A DNA stretch of 64,000 bases, taken from NCBI GenBank assembly GCA_002339345.1, contig DDKM01000069.1:1-64000 (forward strand), read 5' to 3'. The DNA is from Firmicutes bacterium UBA2598 (GTDB lineage Bacteria; Bacillota; PH28-bin88). Positions 1 through 9,179 of the stretch are shown here, in pieces (positions within the stretch are counted from its first letter, which is position 1; every line of letters starts with the position of its first letter). The notes beneath the pieces are model-generated. The model had not been told where the DNA came from. It searched no databases and saw only the letters and a program-made list of their open reading frames with translations. The translations under genes were made by a program, and so were the position numbers.

Positions 1-1255
1 GCGAATGCCGAGAGCCTATGTTAATTAACGGATAATATCGGATGGCGTCATCCACCTGGGGGTTGGTGCCTTCTTGGTAGGCGCCGATATTGATCAGATC
101 CTCCGCCTCCCGGTAAGCTGTAAGGAGATCCCGCAAGCGTCCGGCCAGAGCCCGGTGTTCAGGGGAAGTTACCTCCGGCATCAGGCGACTGATACTGGCC
201 AGAACATCCACTGCGGGGAAGTGATTCTTTCTGGCCAGGTCACGGGAAAGAACGATGTGCCCATCCAGAATCCCCCGCACAGCATCCGCCACCGGTTCGT
301 TGAAATCATCGCCCTCCACCAGTACGGCATACAATCCGGTGATGGACCCGCACTCCGAATTTCCCGCCCGTTCCAGCAGTTGGGGCAGGATGCCGAAAAC
401 CGATGGCGGGTAACCCCTGGTGGTGGGAGGTTCACCCACCGCCAGTCCCACCTCACGCTGGGCATTGGCAAACCTGGTCAAGGAATCCATCATCAGCATC
501 ACTTGTTTACCCTGGTCACGGAAATATTCCGCAATGGCGGTGGCTACAAAGGCCCCCTTAATCCTGATCAGTGCCGGCTGGTCGGAGGTGGCCACAACAA
601 CCACCGAGCGGGCCATCCCTTTAGGACCGAGATCGCGCTGGAGAAATTCCAGCACCTCCCGCCCCCGCTCACCGATCAGGGCGATTACATTGACATCGGC
701 ACTGCTGTGCCGGGCAATCATCCCCAGGAGGGTACTCTTACCTACCCCGCTGCCGGCAAAAATTCCCACCCGCTGGCCCTGGCCGCAAGTGAGTACCCCA
801 TCGATGGCCTTGATGCCCGTGGCCAGGGGTTTGGTAATCCGCTGGCGCGCCAGGGGGCTGGGCGGCAAGCCATCCACCCGGCAATAGCGCCCCCCGGATA
901 CCGCAATTTCCTGCTGCATGGGCCGGCCCAGGCCGTCCAGCACCTGGCCCAAAAGGTGCGGTCCTACCAGTACCTGGTGGGCCCGTCCCGTGGGAATCAC
1001 CGGGCATCCGGGGGCAATTCCCCGCAAGGAACCCAGGGGCATCACCAGGGTACGGTTGTTGCGGAAACCAACTACTTCAGCCACAACGGGCGCAGCTTCT
1101 CCGGCGGCCTCGATCCGGCACAATTCTCCCACCGGGCAGGCGATGCCGCTTACCTCAACGGTAAGGCCGATGACCTGGGTCACCTTGCCGGTTATCTTAA
1201 AGGGATTGGTGCTATGCACCAGTTGGATGTATTTACCGAGATTGATCGCATGCAT
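1..1255 (-). CDS. fliI: Flagellar export ATPase FliI (C-terminus cut by window edge)
   Basis: Cytoplasmic ATPase of the flagellar type III export apparatus, homologous to F1-beta. 418 residues are visible from ATG at 1255; the family is about 440 long, so roughly 20 C-terminal residues lie outside. Walker A (GSGVGKST) is at about residues 168-175, followed by GERGREV and the Walker B segment [12 protein letters not shown], with the FliI/YscN-type [17 protein letters not shown] motif further on. It is the last visible gene of flgB-flgC-fliE-fliF-fliG-fliH-fliI and starts 3 bp after fliH stops, so it is translated in the same operon. Identification is secure. Confidence 0.97.
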   Translation of the reverse strand, partial: MHAINLGKYIQLVHSTNPFKITGKVTQVIGLTVEVSGIACPVGELCRIEAAGEAAPVVAEVVGFRNNRTLVMPLGSLRGIAPGCPVIPTGRAHQVLVGPHLLGQVLDGLGRPMQQEIAVSGGRYCRVDGLPPSPLARQRITKPLATGIKAIDGVLTCGQGQRVGIFAGSGVGKSTLLGMIARHSSADVNVIALIGERGREVLEFLQRDLGPKGMARSVVVVATSDQPALIRIKGAFVATAIAEYFRDQGKQVMLMMDSLTRFANAQREVGLAVGEPPTTRGYPPSVFGILPQLLERAGNSECGSITGLYAVLVEGDDFNEPVADAVRGILDGHIVLSRDLARKNHFPAVDVLASISRLMPEVTSPEHRALAGRLRDLLTAYREAEDLINIGAYQEGTNPQVDDAIRYYPLINIGSRHS

Positions 1256-1258
1256 TAA

Positions 1259-1972
1259 TTATTCTCCCCGGGCCAGGGCCTCCCTGATTTGCTCCAGCTG
1301 GCTGGACAGGGTGGCATCCACCCATCCCTCGTCACTTTCCACCATTACCCCCCCTGGCTGTATCCCAGGGTCTGCTACCACCTGCAGGGTGGTCCCCCCG
1401 GGTAGCATACTGCTCAACTCGGCAGCTTTTTCCTGTAGCAATTCAACCTGCTGGGGGTGGACCCTGAGAAAGACACTTTTACCGCCTACTACCTGCCTTA
1501 GGGCCTGGCGGGCAACTGCCGTCACCAACTCTGGATCTGCTTCCACCTGTTTATGGATCACCCGGCCGGCAATGGCCAAAGCCAGGTCCACAATTTCCCG
1601 CTCCATACCCATGATGGTCTGCTCGCGGTAGGCATTGGCCTCCGCCATCACCTGGACGGCTTGTTGCTTCAATTCTTCCGCTTCCGCCAAACCTTGCCGG
1701 TAACCCTCGCTCCGACCGGCCTCCCATCCTTCCGCCCGCCCTGTCTCCATAGACTGTTGTTTGGCAGTCTCCGCCGAGCGCAGAATTTGTTCCGCCTGCT
1801 GTCTAGCGGCGGCAATGATCCTTTCACCCTCCTGCCTGGCCTTTTCCATCAATGCCCGCACACGGGGATCCACAACTTCACCATGCCCGGCACTTTTGGG
1901 TCGGGAATGCAGTTCCACCAGGTCTGGCCCATCCAGTGAGGGCACTTTAACCACCTTAGACAATGATGGCAT
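1259..1972 (-). CDS. fliH: Flagellar assembly protein FliH
   Basis: Peripheral stator-like partner that holds FliI at the export gate. The protein is about 237 residues with a charged alanine/glutamate/glutamine-rich helical middle (residues about 40-120, containing the G-rich EGWEAGRSEGYRQG helix typical of FliH) and a C-terminal V-type ATPase E-subunit-like domain. ATG at 1972 has GGGGTGG upstream. A GTG at 1981 in the same frame is an alternative start that adds three residues. The 5' end overlaps fliG, consistent with translational coupling. Confidence 0.93.
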   Translation of the reverse strand: MPSLSKVVKVPSLDGPDLVELHSRPKSAGHGEVVDPRVRALMEKARQEGERIIAAARQQAEQILRSAETAKQQSMETGRAEGWEAGRSEGYRQGLAEAEELKQQAVQVMAEANAYREQTIMGMEREIVDLALAIAGRVIHKQVEADPELVTAVARQALRQVVGGKSVFLRVHPQQVELLQEKAAELSSMLPGGTTLQVVADPGIQPGGVMVESDEGWVDATLSSQLEQIREALARGE

Positions 1973-2966
1973 CCTCCCCACCCCTGGCTATAATAATCTC
2001 GCCGGTTTCGTCCAGACGCCTGATCACCTGGACAATGCGCTGCTGGGCTTCTTCCACGTCCCTGAGTCTTGTCGGACCCAGGAATTCAATGTCCTCCTTC
2101 AGCATCTCGCCAGCCCGCTGGGACATGTTGCGGAAAATCTTGTCCGCTGTCTCTGAACTGGATCCCTTGAGGGCCAGGGCCAGATCCTTGGTATCCACCT
2201 CTCGGAGCACCCGCCGGATGGAATTATCATCAAGCTTGACAATATCTTCAAAGACAAACATGCGTTTGCGGATTTCCTCTGCCAGTTCGCGGTCCTCCAT
2301 CTCCAAGGTCTCCAGGATGGTTTTTTCGGTGCTGCGATCCACCCGGTTCAGGATATCCACCAGGGTGGTCACACCACCAACGGCAGTAAAGTCCTCATCC
2401 ACCAGGGAGGACAGTTTGCGCTCCAGCACCGACTCCACTTCCCGCACAATATCCGGTGACGTCCGCTCCATGAGGGCAATGCGACGGGCAATGTCCGCTT
2501 GCAGGTCCTCCGATAGGGAACTGAGTACCACCGAGGCCTGGTCCGGATCCAGATAGGAAAGTACCAGGGCAATGGTCTGGGGATGTTCATTGGCGATAAA
2601 GTTAACCAACTGCTTGGGATCGGTTTTTCGAATCATGGAAAAGGGGCGAATCTTGGCATTTTCCGTCAGCTTGCGTAAGATTTCCGCCGCCCGGTGTGGT
2701 CCCAGGGTTTTTTCCAGCAACTCCCTGGCGTAACGGATACCGCCATGGAGTAAAAACTTCTGGGCCTCACTTAACTGAATAAATTCTTCCAGCACCATGT
2801 TTTTGGTCTCTTTGTCCACCGCCACGGTGTTGGCGATCTGGTATGTAATTTTTTCGATGTCAGTTTCCGGCAATTGTTTCAAAACATTGGCAGAGAGTTC
2901 CGGCCCCAGGTTGATGAGGAAGATGGCAGCCCGCTCCAGGCCGGTCATATTGCGTTGTCTGGCCAT
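1956..2966 (-). CDS. fliG: Flagellar motor switch protein FliG
   Basis: Rotor protein of the C-ring that connects the MS-ring (FliF) to FliM and interacts with the stator. It is 336 residues, the usual length. The N-terminal domain reads LERAAIFLINLGPELSANVLKQL; the middle domain carries the EHPQTIALVLSYL element (residues about 127-140); the C-terminal domain has the charged torque-generating helix. ATG at 2966 follows GGGGAGGGGAAC. It sits between fliF and fliH as in other Firmicutes flagellar operons. Confidence 0.97.
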   Translation of the reverse strand: MARQRNMTGLERAAIFLINLGPELSANVLKQLPETDIEKITYQIANTVAVDKETKNMVLEEFIQLSEAQKFLLHGGIRYARELLEKTLGPHRAAEILRKLTENAKIRPFSMIRKTDPKQLVNFIANEHPQTIALVLSYLDPDQASVVLSSLSEDLQADIARRIALMERTSPDIVREVESVLERKLSSLVDEDFTAVGGVTTLVDILNRVDRSTEKTILETLEMEDRELAEEIRKRMFVFEDIVKLDDNSIRRVLREVDTKDLALALKGSSSETADKIFRNMSQRAGEMLKEDIEFLGPTRLRDVEEAQQRIVQVIRRLDETGEIIIARGGEDAIIV

Positions 2967-2977
2967 GTTCCCCTCCC

Positions 2978-4528
2978 CTAATCTTCAGCCATCCAGGCCC
3001 GGATAAGATGGGCGACCTCTTCCGGTTTCTGCCTGGCCATTTCCCGTACCCGGTCCTGTTTTTCCTTACGCATTTGATCTTCTTGGGTTAATGCAGGTGT
3101 AGCGATCTGTTTTACGGGAATCAATTCGGGCACGGTAATGTCCACCATCCGGCCGGATTCCATTCTTCGTCGCAACATCATTAGTCCCAGCACAAAGGCC
3201 AGAATGATGCCCAGGGCCTGGAGGGCAAAGGTGATCCACTGGCGGGTTTGTTCAGCCTTGCGCTGAGCGGCTCCCAGGTCGGCCAGAGCCTGTTCCGCCT
3301 CCTTGATGTAGTCATTGTTGAAGGCCATACTGGTAACAATGATCTGGTCCGGTTCCAGGGAGGGATCCTTTTTGTTTGGGTTATACCCGGTGGCAGCCCG
3401 CACCAGGTTTTCGATCACCGCCACTTTGGCCGGATCCAGTTCGCCGTCCACCGCTACCGCTGTGGATAGGCTGATGAGCTTACCAGGGGCATAGATTTCC
3501 TTGGTTTGAGTTTGGCTGATTTCATAAGTGGTGGACCTGGTGGTTTTATTAAACTGGGAGTCCCCGCCCCCCCCTACTGGGTAGGTATAACCCAAGTTGG
3601 GGTCAATCCCTGCCGGCTGAGTTGCACCGCCGGTGGAAGATCCGGTTTCCTCCATCACCTGGACGCTCCGCTCCACCTGATCGCCAAATTCAATGCGGGT
3701 TACTTCCTTGTGGTTGAAATCAAGGTTGGCGGTAACCATGGCCACCGCCTTACCCGGACCCAGGATGCGTTCCAACATCTCCTGGATGCGTCGCTCCAAA
3801 TCCCGCTCGAACTCCCGTTTAAGGTCCTGCTGAACCACCCGCTGTTGGGTGAGACTGCCCTCAGCCACATTCACCCCGTCACTCAACACCCCAAACTGGG
3901 TGTCGATCACCTTCACGTTTTCGGGTGGCAGGTTTTCCACCCCACTGGCCACCAGGTAGATAATGGCCCGCACCTGTTCCGGTTTCAGCCTGGCCATGGG
4001 TTTTAGTTTCAGGGTCACGGAAGCACTGCCCGCTCGCTGTTCCCGCACAAAAACACTGGGTTCCGGCAGCACAAGGTGTACCCTGGCCTGTTCCACCTCA
4101 TCCATCTGGACAATGGTGCGTCGCAGTTCCTCCTGCATAGCCCGCAGGTAATTCATGCGCCGTTCAAAATCCGTCACACCCAGTTTGGTCTGGTCAAAAA
4201 TCTCAAAGCCGATTCCGGACCCCACCAGCATCCCCGACCCGGCCATCTGCAGGCGCAGGTCATACACCTGCTCCCTGGGTACCATCACGGTGGAGCCCTG
4301 ATCGGCCAGTTGGTACTTCACATTCATTTCCTTCAGCTTGTCCACAACCCCAGCAGCCTGCCGGGCATCCATATTGGTAAACAAAGGAGCATAGTTCACC
4401 CGGCCGGCATAGTGCTGAAAAAGCAATCCGGCGGCCAAAACAGCAGCAACCAGAAAAACATACATGGATCTTTGTCCGCCAGTCAGGTTCCCCCACCAGC
4501 GCGTCACAGGCATCAGAAAGTTGTTCAC
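2978..4528 (-). CDS. fliF: Flagellar MS-ring protein FliF
   Basis: Inner-membrane ring on which the flagellar basal body is built. One membrane segment lies near the N-terminus (about residues 20-40, MYVFLVAAVLAAGLLF), followed by the YscJ/FliF domain with the LPEPSVF motif and a large extracytoplasmic region. A second membrane segment (ITFALQALGIILAFVLGLMM) lies near residue 450 and a FliG-binding tail ends in RAWMAED. The GTG at 4528 is preceded by AAGAGGTGG at good spacing and gives about 516 residues. The frame stays open to a GTG at 4567, a less likely start. Confidence 0.95.
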   Translation of the reverse strand: MNNFLMPVTRWWGNLTGGQRSMYVFLVAAVLAAGLLFQHYAGRVNYAPLFTNMDARQAAGVVDKLKEMNVKYQLADQGSTVMVPREQVYDLRLQMAGSGMLVGSGIGFEIFDQTKLGVTDFERRMNYLRAMQEELRRTIVQMDEVEQARVHLVLPEPSVFVREQRAGSASVTLKLKPMARLKPEQVRAIIYLVASGVENLPPENVKVIDTQFGVLSDGVNVAEGSLTQQRVVQQDLKREFERDLERRIQEMLERILGPGKAVAMVTANLDFNHKEVTRIEFGDQVERSVQVMEETGSSTGGATQPAGIDPNLGYTYPVGGGGDSQFNKTTRSTTYEISQTQTKEIYAPGKLISLSTAVAVDGELDPAKVAVIENLVRAATGYNPNKKDPSLEPDQIIVTSMAFNNDYIKEAEQALADLGAAQRKAEQTRQWITFALQALGIILAFVLGLMMLRRRMESGRMVDITVPELIPVKQIATPALTQEDQMRKEKQDRVREMARQKPEEVAHLIRAWMAED

Positions 4529-4604
4529 GATCCACCTCTTGAAAGGGCCTATCTTCCCCGGGTACACCCCTCAAAAGAGCGCATGCCAAACTAACCTACC
4601 AGGG

Positions 4605-4907
4605 TTAGATTTGCATACGGGAAATTTCCTGATAAGCTTCCAGCAGCTTATTCCGGATCTGCACCGTCAACTGGAGGGCCAGGTTGGCCTTTTCCGCAGC
4701 AATCATCACTGTATGTAAATCGATGGGTTCACCGGCCATGAACTGGTTGGTCAGCTCATTGGCTTCAACCTGCAGGCGGTTCACCTCCAGCAGTTTTTCC
4801 TTCAACAACTCCCCGAAGGTGGTTGTATGGGCCTCCCGTACGGCTGCCGGTTCAGCTGCCTTGGGGAGGGCCAGGGGTTGGGGAGTCAACAGAGATACCT
4901 TCACCAC
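4605..4907 (-). CDS. fliE: Flagellar hook-basal body protein FliE
   Basis: Small rod-junction protein that connects the MS-ring to the rod. It is 100 residues, the normal size, and ends in the conserved region DLHTVMIAAEKANLALQL-TVQIRNKLLEAYQEI found in FliE proteins. It lies between flgC and fliF, the standard position. The 76-bp gap to fliF is short and holds no terminator, so it is co-transcribed. Confidence 0.96.
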   Translation of the reverse strand: MVKVSLLTPQPLALPKAAEPAAVREAHTTTFGELLKEKLLEVNRLQVEANELTNQFMAGEPIDLHTVMIAAEKANLALQLTVQIRNKLLEAYQEISRMQI

Positions 4908-4918
4908 TTTCTACCTCC

Positions 4919-5338
4919 CTATCCGCGGCCTATTTCCAAGGCCTTCAGGGCCATGGTCTTCCCGGCGTTAAAAACCGTCACATTGGCCTCATAGGCCCGG
5001 GTGGCGGTCATCATATCTACCAACTCGTTCACGGGATTGACATTGGGCATCTGTACAAAGCCTTCGGCATTGGCATCGGGGTGGGTGGGGTCGTAAACCA
5101 CCTTGGGTGGGGAGTCATCCTCCACCACCGCCGCCACCTTTACCCCACTACCGCTAAACCTTGCGGACCGCGCCTGTTCCAACGCTTCCGCAAAAACCGC
5201 CACCTTTCGCCGGTATGGGCCGCCCGACTCGGTACGGGTGGTATATACGTTGGCAATATTGTTGGCAATGAGGTCAAGGCGCAGCCTCTCCGCACTCATG
5301 CCGGATGCGCTGGTGGCCATGGATCGGAAAATGCGCAA
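4919..5338 (-). CDS. flgC: Flagellar basal-body rod protein FlgC
   Basis: Proximal rod subunit, exported by the flagellar type III system. It is 139 residues, with the N-terminal rod motif (SASGMSAERLRLDLIANNIAN) and the C-terminal rod/hook/HAP helix (NPVNELVDMMTATRAYEANV). Its start lies 3 bp downstream of the flgB stop. Usual length and context. Confidence 0.97.
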   Translation of the reverse strand: MRIFRSMATSASGMSAERLRLDLIANNIANVYTTRTESGGPYRRKVAVFAEALEQARSARFSGSGVKVAAVVEDDSPPKVVYDPTHPDANAEGFVQMPNVNPVNELVDMMTATRAYEANVTVFNAGKTMALKALEIGRG

Positions 5339-5341
5339 AGC

Positions 5342-5749
5342 CTATCTCCTCCCCTCATTAATCACGTACTTTAAAGCACCAAACTTGCCGTTTAACATCT
5401 GGGTAGCGGCATTGTAATTTATGGTATTGGCGGCCAATTCCGCCATTTCCCGTTCTATGTCAATGCCGCTGCCATCGGTCCGCATTACATGGGGTTCCCG
5501 GACCACCTGCGGCTGTACCCGCTCCACCGGATCCGGCCTGGCGGCCTTACGAGGACCCGGGGTACCCTGCCCCAATAGCCTTTTCTCAGCCAGGGCCGTA
5601 CGCAGAGATTCTTCAAAGCTGACGGTAGCCCGGCGGTAACCGGGGGTGTTTATATTGGCGATGTTGTGGGCGATAACCTGTTGCCGTAGCGCAGCGGCAT
5701 CCAGGGCCTTCTGCAAAATCTGGATGGTGGTACTGTCGAAAATACGCAT
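5342..5749 (-). CDS. flgB: Flagellar basal-body rod protein FlgB
   Basis: Proximal rod subunit and first gene of the flgB-fliI operon. It is 135 residues with the rod motif ALRQQVIAHNIANINTPGYRR near the N-terminus and a C-terminal helix containing NYNAATQMLNGKFGALKYVI. ATG at 5749 has GGGAGGTGG upstream. The 484-bp region before it carries a c-di-GMP-I riboswitch and an intrinsic terminator, so this gene is the first under that control. Confidence 0.97.
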   Translation of the reverse strand: MRIFDSTTIQILQKALDAAALRQQVIAHNIANINTPGYRRATVSFEESLRTALAEKRLLGQGTPGPRKAARPDPVERVQPQVVREPHVMRTDGSGIDIEREMAELAANTINYNAATQMLNGKFGALKYVINEGRR

Positions 5750-5867
5750 CTAGCCACCTCCCATTCTCGGTATTTAAAAAACGATTCAACAAAATGGTAT
5801 CGATTCCTGCCGTTTTTTCTTTTATCTTCAAGATATGTTGAAGCTTATGCCAATTCCATGCAAAGAA

Positions 5868-5906
5868 AACAAAAACCAGCCTGCGGCCGGAGCCACAGGC
5901 AGGCTA
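5868..5906 (-). terminator. Intrinsic terminator of the flgB c-di-GMP riboswitch (expression platform)
   Basis: Reading the minus strand, an AGCCTGC...GCAGGCT hairpin with a GC-rich interior is followed at once by GGTTTTTGTTTTC. It lies between the aptamer (5926-6010) and flgB and is the likely premature terminator switched by the aptamer. About 120 bp remain between it and the flgB start. Whether ligand binding promotes or blocks it cannot be read directly. Confidence 0.75.
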
Positions 5907-5925
5907 AACACCCGTTTGGGGCCCT

Positions 5926-6010
5926 TCCTTCGGCAACCCGGCTGTCCTGGCCTTGCAGCTGTAGACCCGTGGTTTTGCGTCCCCGTCTTTCGAGCAGGTT
6001 TGCCATTTTC
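5926..6010 (-). ncRNA. Cyclic di-GMP-I (GEMM) riboswitch aptamer upstream of flgB
   Basis: On the minus strand the conserved blocks of the class I aptamer appear in order: GGCAAACC, then CTCGAAAGACG (the tetraloop hairpin), GGGACGCAAA, ACCACGGGTCTA, and after a variable arm GCCGGGTTGCCGAAGG. They match the Vc2-type layout block by block. Since the downstream genes build the flagellar basal body, the simplest reading is c-di-GMP control of flagellar assembly at the level of transcription termination. Confidence 0.93.
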
Positions 6011-6113
6011 GGGAGGATTCTGCTAAATCTAACTATATCACCTCCCGGGAAATTTGTCCACCAGTTATTTGCTGACACGTCAGAATAAGAAACTTATACG
6101 ACCGGCTTTGTCC

Positions 6114-6141
6114 AACAAAAAAGCTGCCCTGTTGGACAGCC
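6114..6141 (-). terminator. Intrinsic terminator after fliS
   Basis: The minus strand reads GCTGTCC-AACA-GGGCAGC (seven pairs, one G-U) followed by TTTTTTGTT. It closes the fliD-fliT-flaG-fliS unit about 95 bp after the fliS stop and separates it from the riboswitch-controlled flgB operon. The gene-free stretch 5750-6233 therefore holds this terminator, then the riboswitch and its terminator. Confidence 0.85.
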
Positions 6142-6233
6142 TGTTACCGTTAATCCCGGTTTTAAATAATATTTCCCTTGGGACCCATGATGATGTGTTG
6201 AATTTGGTCCTTGCCCACTGCAGATCGTTTGCG

Positions 6234-6644
6234 TTAAGCCTGCCCGGGCTTTGGGCCGACGACACCCATGCCCTGCCGGGAAATTTCCGCCCAGGCGCCC
6301 CGCAGTTCGGTAACCAGGTGTTTCACTTCCGCGATAGGAGCCATGTCCTTTTTGATGTTTGCCTCTACCAGCCTGAATTTCATGTAATCATAAAGGAGGT
6401 ACAGGTTCTCCGCAATCTGGCCCCCTGCCTCGCGGTTCAGGGTGCTCATCAATTCCACAATAATATCCTGGGCCCTTATCAGGCTATTGTGGGTTCCAAC
6501 TACATCACTCGCCGCCCAGGCTGCCTCAGCCTGGCCCAAAAACCGGATTATACCATCGTACAGCATCACAACCAGCTTTTCCCTGGACGCTGTTTGCACC
6601 TGATTCACCTGGTATGCCCGGAATGCTTCCGCCGGCATGTTCAT
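6234..6644 (-). CDS. fliS: Flagellin export chaperone FliS
   Basis: Cytoplasmic chaperone that binds the C-terminus of flagellin and prevents early polymerisation. In Firmicutes it also works with FliW and CsrA in flagellin homeostasis. It is about 136 residues, with the family start motif AYQVNQVQTASREKLVVMLYDGIIRFL and the helix YDYMKFRLVEANIKKD. ATG at 6644 has AGGGAGG eight bases upstream; a TTG one codon earlier is less likely. A perfect sigma-28 promoter lies at 6688-6714. Confidence 0.96.
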   Translation of the reverse strand: MNMPAEAFRAYQVNQVQTASREKLVVMLYDGIIRFLGQAEAAWAASDVVGTHNSLIRAQDIIVELMSTLNREAGGQIAENLYLLYDYMKFRLVEANIKKDMAPIAEVKHLVTELRGAWAEISRQGMGVVGPKPGQA

Positions 6645-6687
6645 CAATATAACCTCCCTGCTGCTGCAGTTAACTCCCCATATAGAA

Positions 6688-6714
6688 TTATCGGCACCAA
6701 TACTCCGGACTTTA
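6688..6714 (-). promoter_or_regulatory. Sigma-28 (SigD/FliA) promoter of fliS
   Basis: The minus strand reads TAAA, 15 bases, then GCCGATAA, an exact match to the sigma-28 consensus with optimal spacing. It starts directly after the stop codon of the upstream FlaG-like gene, giving fliS a late-class promoter of its own in addition to read-through. Confidence 0.92.
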
Positions 6715-6716
6715 TA

Positions 6717-7076
6717 TTAAATCAGTTCATCCACCAATAGACCAAGGGTTTTTTGTATTTTGCTAACCACTTCCATGACCCGCTCCGGTTTGACCTCCCG
6801 CAGCAACCTGTTGGCAGTACTATCGATGATCTGGACCAGCCATTGGCCGTCCCGTTCCACCATCTCAAACTTCAAGGGACTATCCAGCACCGCAACGGCT
6901 TGATTCAGCTTCTGCACTGTCTTGGTCAACTTTTCCCGCTGTTCGTGCTGGCTTTTTTCCCGCTCCTTGTCCCTGGTCACCTTGGTGCGCTGGGCTCCCT
7001 GGACGGCAGGCTTCATGGTCTGGTTATGGATCTGCTGCATGGTAATGGGGTCGACACCGGGAATTCGGATCACCAT
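6717..7076 (-). CDS. FlaG-family flagellar protein (second paralogue)
   Basis: A 119-residue protein with a charged, lysine/glutamine-rich N-terminal half and a C-terminal FlaG domain ending in VVSKIQKTLGLLVDELI. The FlaG family modulates filament length in some species, but its exact role here is unknown. ATG at 7076 follows AAAGGAGCTGGGCAAA. A second FlaG protein is encoded at 9255-9602, so the locus carries two, one on each side of fliD. Confidence 0.8.
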   Translation of the reverse strand: MVIRIPGVDPITMQQIHNQTMKPAVQGAQRTKVTRDKEREKSQHEQREKLTKTVQKLNQAVAVLDSPLKFEMVERDGQWLVQIIDSTANRLLREVKPERVMEVVSKIQKTLGLLVDELI

Positions 7077-7110
7077 TTTGCCCAGCTCCTTTCGATATAG
7101 ATATTGGCGC

Positions 7111-7497
7111 CTACTTTTTATCGTCTAGGAATATACCTTCATACTGCCCAACACTCTTATAGGCATTTACCCCCTGCTTCCCCTGGGCCAATTCCTTCAT
7201 CTCCATGGCCAGCCGGTCCCTGGCCTCTGCCAGCTTATCCAGGAGTACACCATCCAGGACCATAATCTCCCCAACCACCTGGTTGATCTGGTGGAGAATC
7301 ACCTCGGCCGACTCATCTACGGGAGCCGTTTTAACCTCGGCATCCAGCACATCCACCCGGGCCATACATGTTTCCCTGATGGCAACTAGTTGCTCCAATT
7401 CCTCAATGGCTTCCGGTTCACAGTGAGTTAGAAAAGATCGGGTGGCAGATTCCATAAACTGCAGTTGTGCCAGTTTTTCCTGTAAGATGCCGTGCAC
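7111..7497 (-). CDS. FliT-like flagellar chaperone (tentative)
   Basis: A 128-residue, mostly helical, acidic protein placed directly after fliD and before flaG/fliS, the position of fliT in many Firmicutes. FliT-type proteins chaperone the filament cap FliD. No sequence motif here proves the family, so the call rests on size, predicted helix content and position. It starts at GTG 7497 with an AGGTGG-like site upstream; no better start is visible. Confidence 0.55.
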   Translation of the reverse strand: MHGILQEKLAQLQFMESATRSFLTHCEPEAIEELEQLVAIRETCMARVDVLDAEVKTAPVDESAEVILHQINQVVGEIMVLDGVLLDKLAEARDRLAMEMKELAQGKQGVNAYKSVGQYEGIFLDDKK

Positions 7498-7551
7498 TTC
7501 TCATGCCACCTGCCCTCTTATCATGGGGGTCATCTCTTATACCCAGATCCC

Positions 7552-9135
7552 TTACTTGTTGCCACCGCTGAACTGGTTGGCCAACCAGGTGGACTGGGCG
7601 TTGAACTTGGCCATGGCCTTTTCCAGAGTGGTGAACTGCCGCCAATAAGCGTCCTCTTTCCGCTGGATGCGCCTTTCCATATCTTTTACGCGCTGATCGA
7701 AGCGTTGAATTTCCTTACCTAAAAAACTTTGGTCCACATCGCTGGCCAAGGTGGCAGAACCTGCCCTGGCCACAATCTTTTTGATACTGCTGTTTACTTC
7801 ATCGTACAACCTGTATGCAATACCCTTACGCTCCCACGATTCATTGGTTTTCCGGTTGGTCTGGGTAAAAAGGTTCATGACACCTTCCGCATCCCTGGCA
7901 ATAGCTTCCTTGAGCTTAGCCTCATCGATGAACAACTTCCCGCCTTCGGTATAGTTGCCGGTCTTGATGCCGATGTCAGCCAGGTTTTTGTAACCGGTAG
8001 TTATTTCTGACACCGAACTGGTGGTCATGGAACGAAAACGGTTAATAATGCTGTCAAGCAGGGGATCGTTACGCAGAAGACCGCTTTTGGCCTTTTCTTC
8101 CCAGAGATCGATTTCTTTGTCGGTCAATTGCTTGCGCTGTTCATCGTTAAGGGGTGGATAATCCTTAAACCGTTCTTCCCTCAGCTTACCCGTTAGTTTA
8201 TCGACCTGTTCGTTATACTTTTCGATAAATCCCTTAATGGAATTAAACACCGCATCGGAATCCAAAGAAACCGAAATATTGGCGCTTACTTCGGGTTCCC
8301 CCAAAGTTTCCGGCCCGCCATTTAAGGTTACCTGCAGCCCCATCAAGGTAAAGGAGTTGCTGGCGAAGTCATAGGCTGACCCGTTAAGTTTAACCTTGGC
8401 ATCCTGGCCGGTGTATTCAGTCCCGGCCGTAATCTTTAGTTTCAATTTATTGTCCGGGTTTTGCCCATCCATGCCACTCAAAAAATTACTGCTGTCAGCT
8501 ACCACCTTGATGCGCTGGGCCGATCCCGTAGTGGGTGACATTAACACAAACCGGTCATTGGCATTATCGTAAACGGCCTTAAACCCTAACCCGGCCTGGT
8601 TAATTTCGTTAACTACGTCATAAATGGTCTTTTCATCCACATTAAAACTAAAACTGGCCTGTTTGAAGGTACCGTCCTGATTTTTCGTACTGCCCTCAAG
8701 GGTAAAGGAAATGATAGTCCCCTCGGCCAAAGAAAACTGGTCTTTAAGTTTTTTGGTATTCCCGCTGGCATCCTTCTCATCAGCAAGGGCAGCATCACTC
8801 GCCACATACGCCCCTTTAGCCTTTTGCTGCACGGTGAGGATATACTGCCCTTCCGCCGCAGTGGACAGAGCGGTAACAGAAACCGTACTCGCATTGCTGG
8901 ATATGGCCTTTTTGGTCATGTATGTGGATTGTAACCGCATGGTAAAGACCTGATCCCGGAAGAAGGCCATGGACTTATTCAGATCCCGCCATTCCTGCTT
9001 CCGCCAAGCGGAAATCTGCCGGTCCTGCCGCAGTTTGTCCAAAGGCACCCGCTCCACCCGCATCAAGTCTTTGACCATCTGGTCAATATCCAGGCCGGTG
9101 GCCAACCCTCCCAGGCGCAGCGATCTGACGGACAT
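7552..9135 (-). CDS. fliD: Flagellar filament capping protein FliD
   Basis: Cap protein at the filament tip that folds incoming flagellin. It is about 527 residues, with the FliD N-terminal signature (LRLGGLATGLDIDQMVKDLM), a large variable middle and the C-terminal coiled region (LGKEIQRFDQRVKDMERRI, WLANQFSGGNK). ATG at 9135 has GGGGTG six bases upstream. The frame stays open 78 bp further up, but that part covers the promoter and is not expected to be translated. A sigma-28 promoter precedes it at 9180-9206. Confidence 0.95.
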   Translation of the reverse strand: MSVRSLRLGGLATGLDIDQMVKDLMRVERVPLDKLRQDRQISAWRKQEWRDLNKSMAFFRDQVFTMRLQSTYMTKKAISSNASTVSVTALSTAAEGQYILTVQQKAKGAYVASDAALADEKDASGNTKKLKDQFSLAEGTIISFTLEGSTKNQDGTFKQASFSFNVDEKTIYDVVNEINQAGLGFKAVYDNANDRFVLMSPTTGSAQRIKVVADSSNFLSGMDGQNPDNKLKLKITAGTEYTGQDAKVKLNGSAYDFASNSFTLMGLQVTLNGGPETLGEPEVSANISVSLDSDAVFNSIKGFIEKYNEQVDKLTGKLREERFKDYPPLNDEQRKQLTDKEIDLWEEKAKSGLLRNDPLLDSIINRFRSMTTSSVSEITTGYKNLADIGIKTGNYTEGGKLFIDEAKLKEAIARDAEGVMNLFTQTNRKTNESWERKGIAYRLYDEVNSSIKKIVARAGSATLASDVDQSFLGKEIQRFDQRVKDMERRIQRKEDAYWRQFTTLEKAMAKFNAQSTWLANQFSGGNK

Positions 9136-9179
9136 ATGACACACCCCGTTACAAATGGAAGTAATCTCTTGTAAATTAA

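Noticed and set aside
74..1258. 394-residue open frame on the plus strand
   Set aside because: It is the complement of fliI; the minus-strand frame encodes a full set of FliI motifs and reaches the window edge.
5750..6260. Several short frames in the flgB leader on both strands
   Set aside because: They cover the riboswitch, two terminators and low-support spacer; none has a convincing ribosome site.
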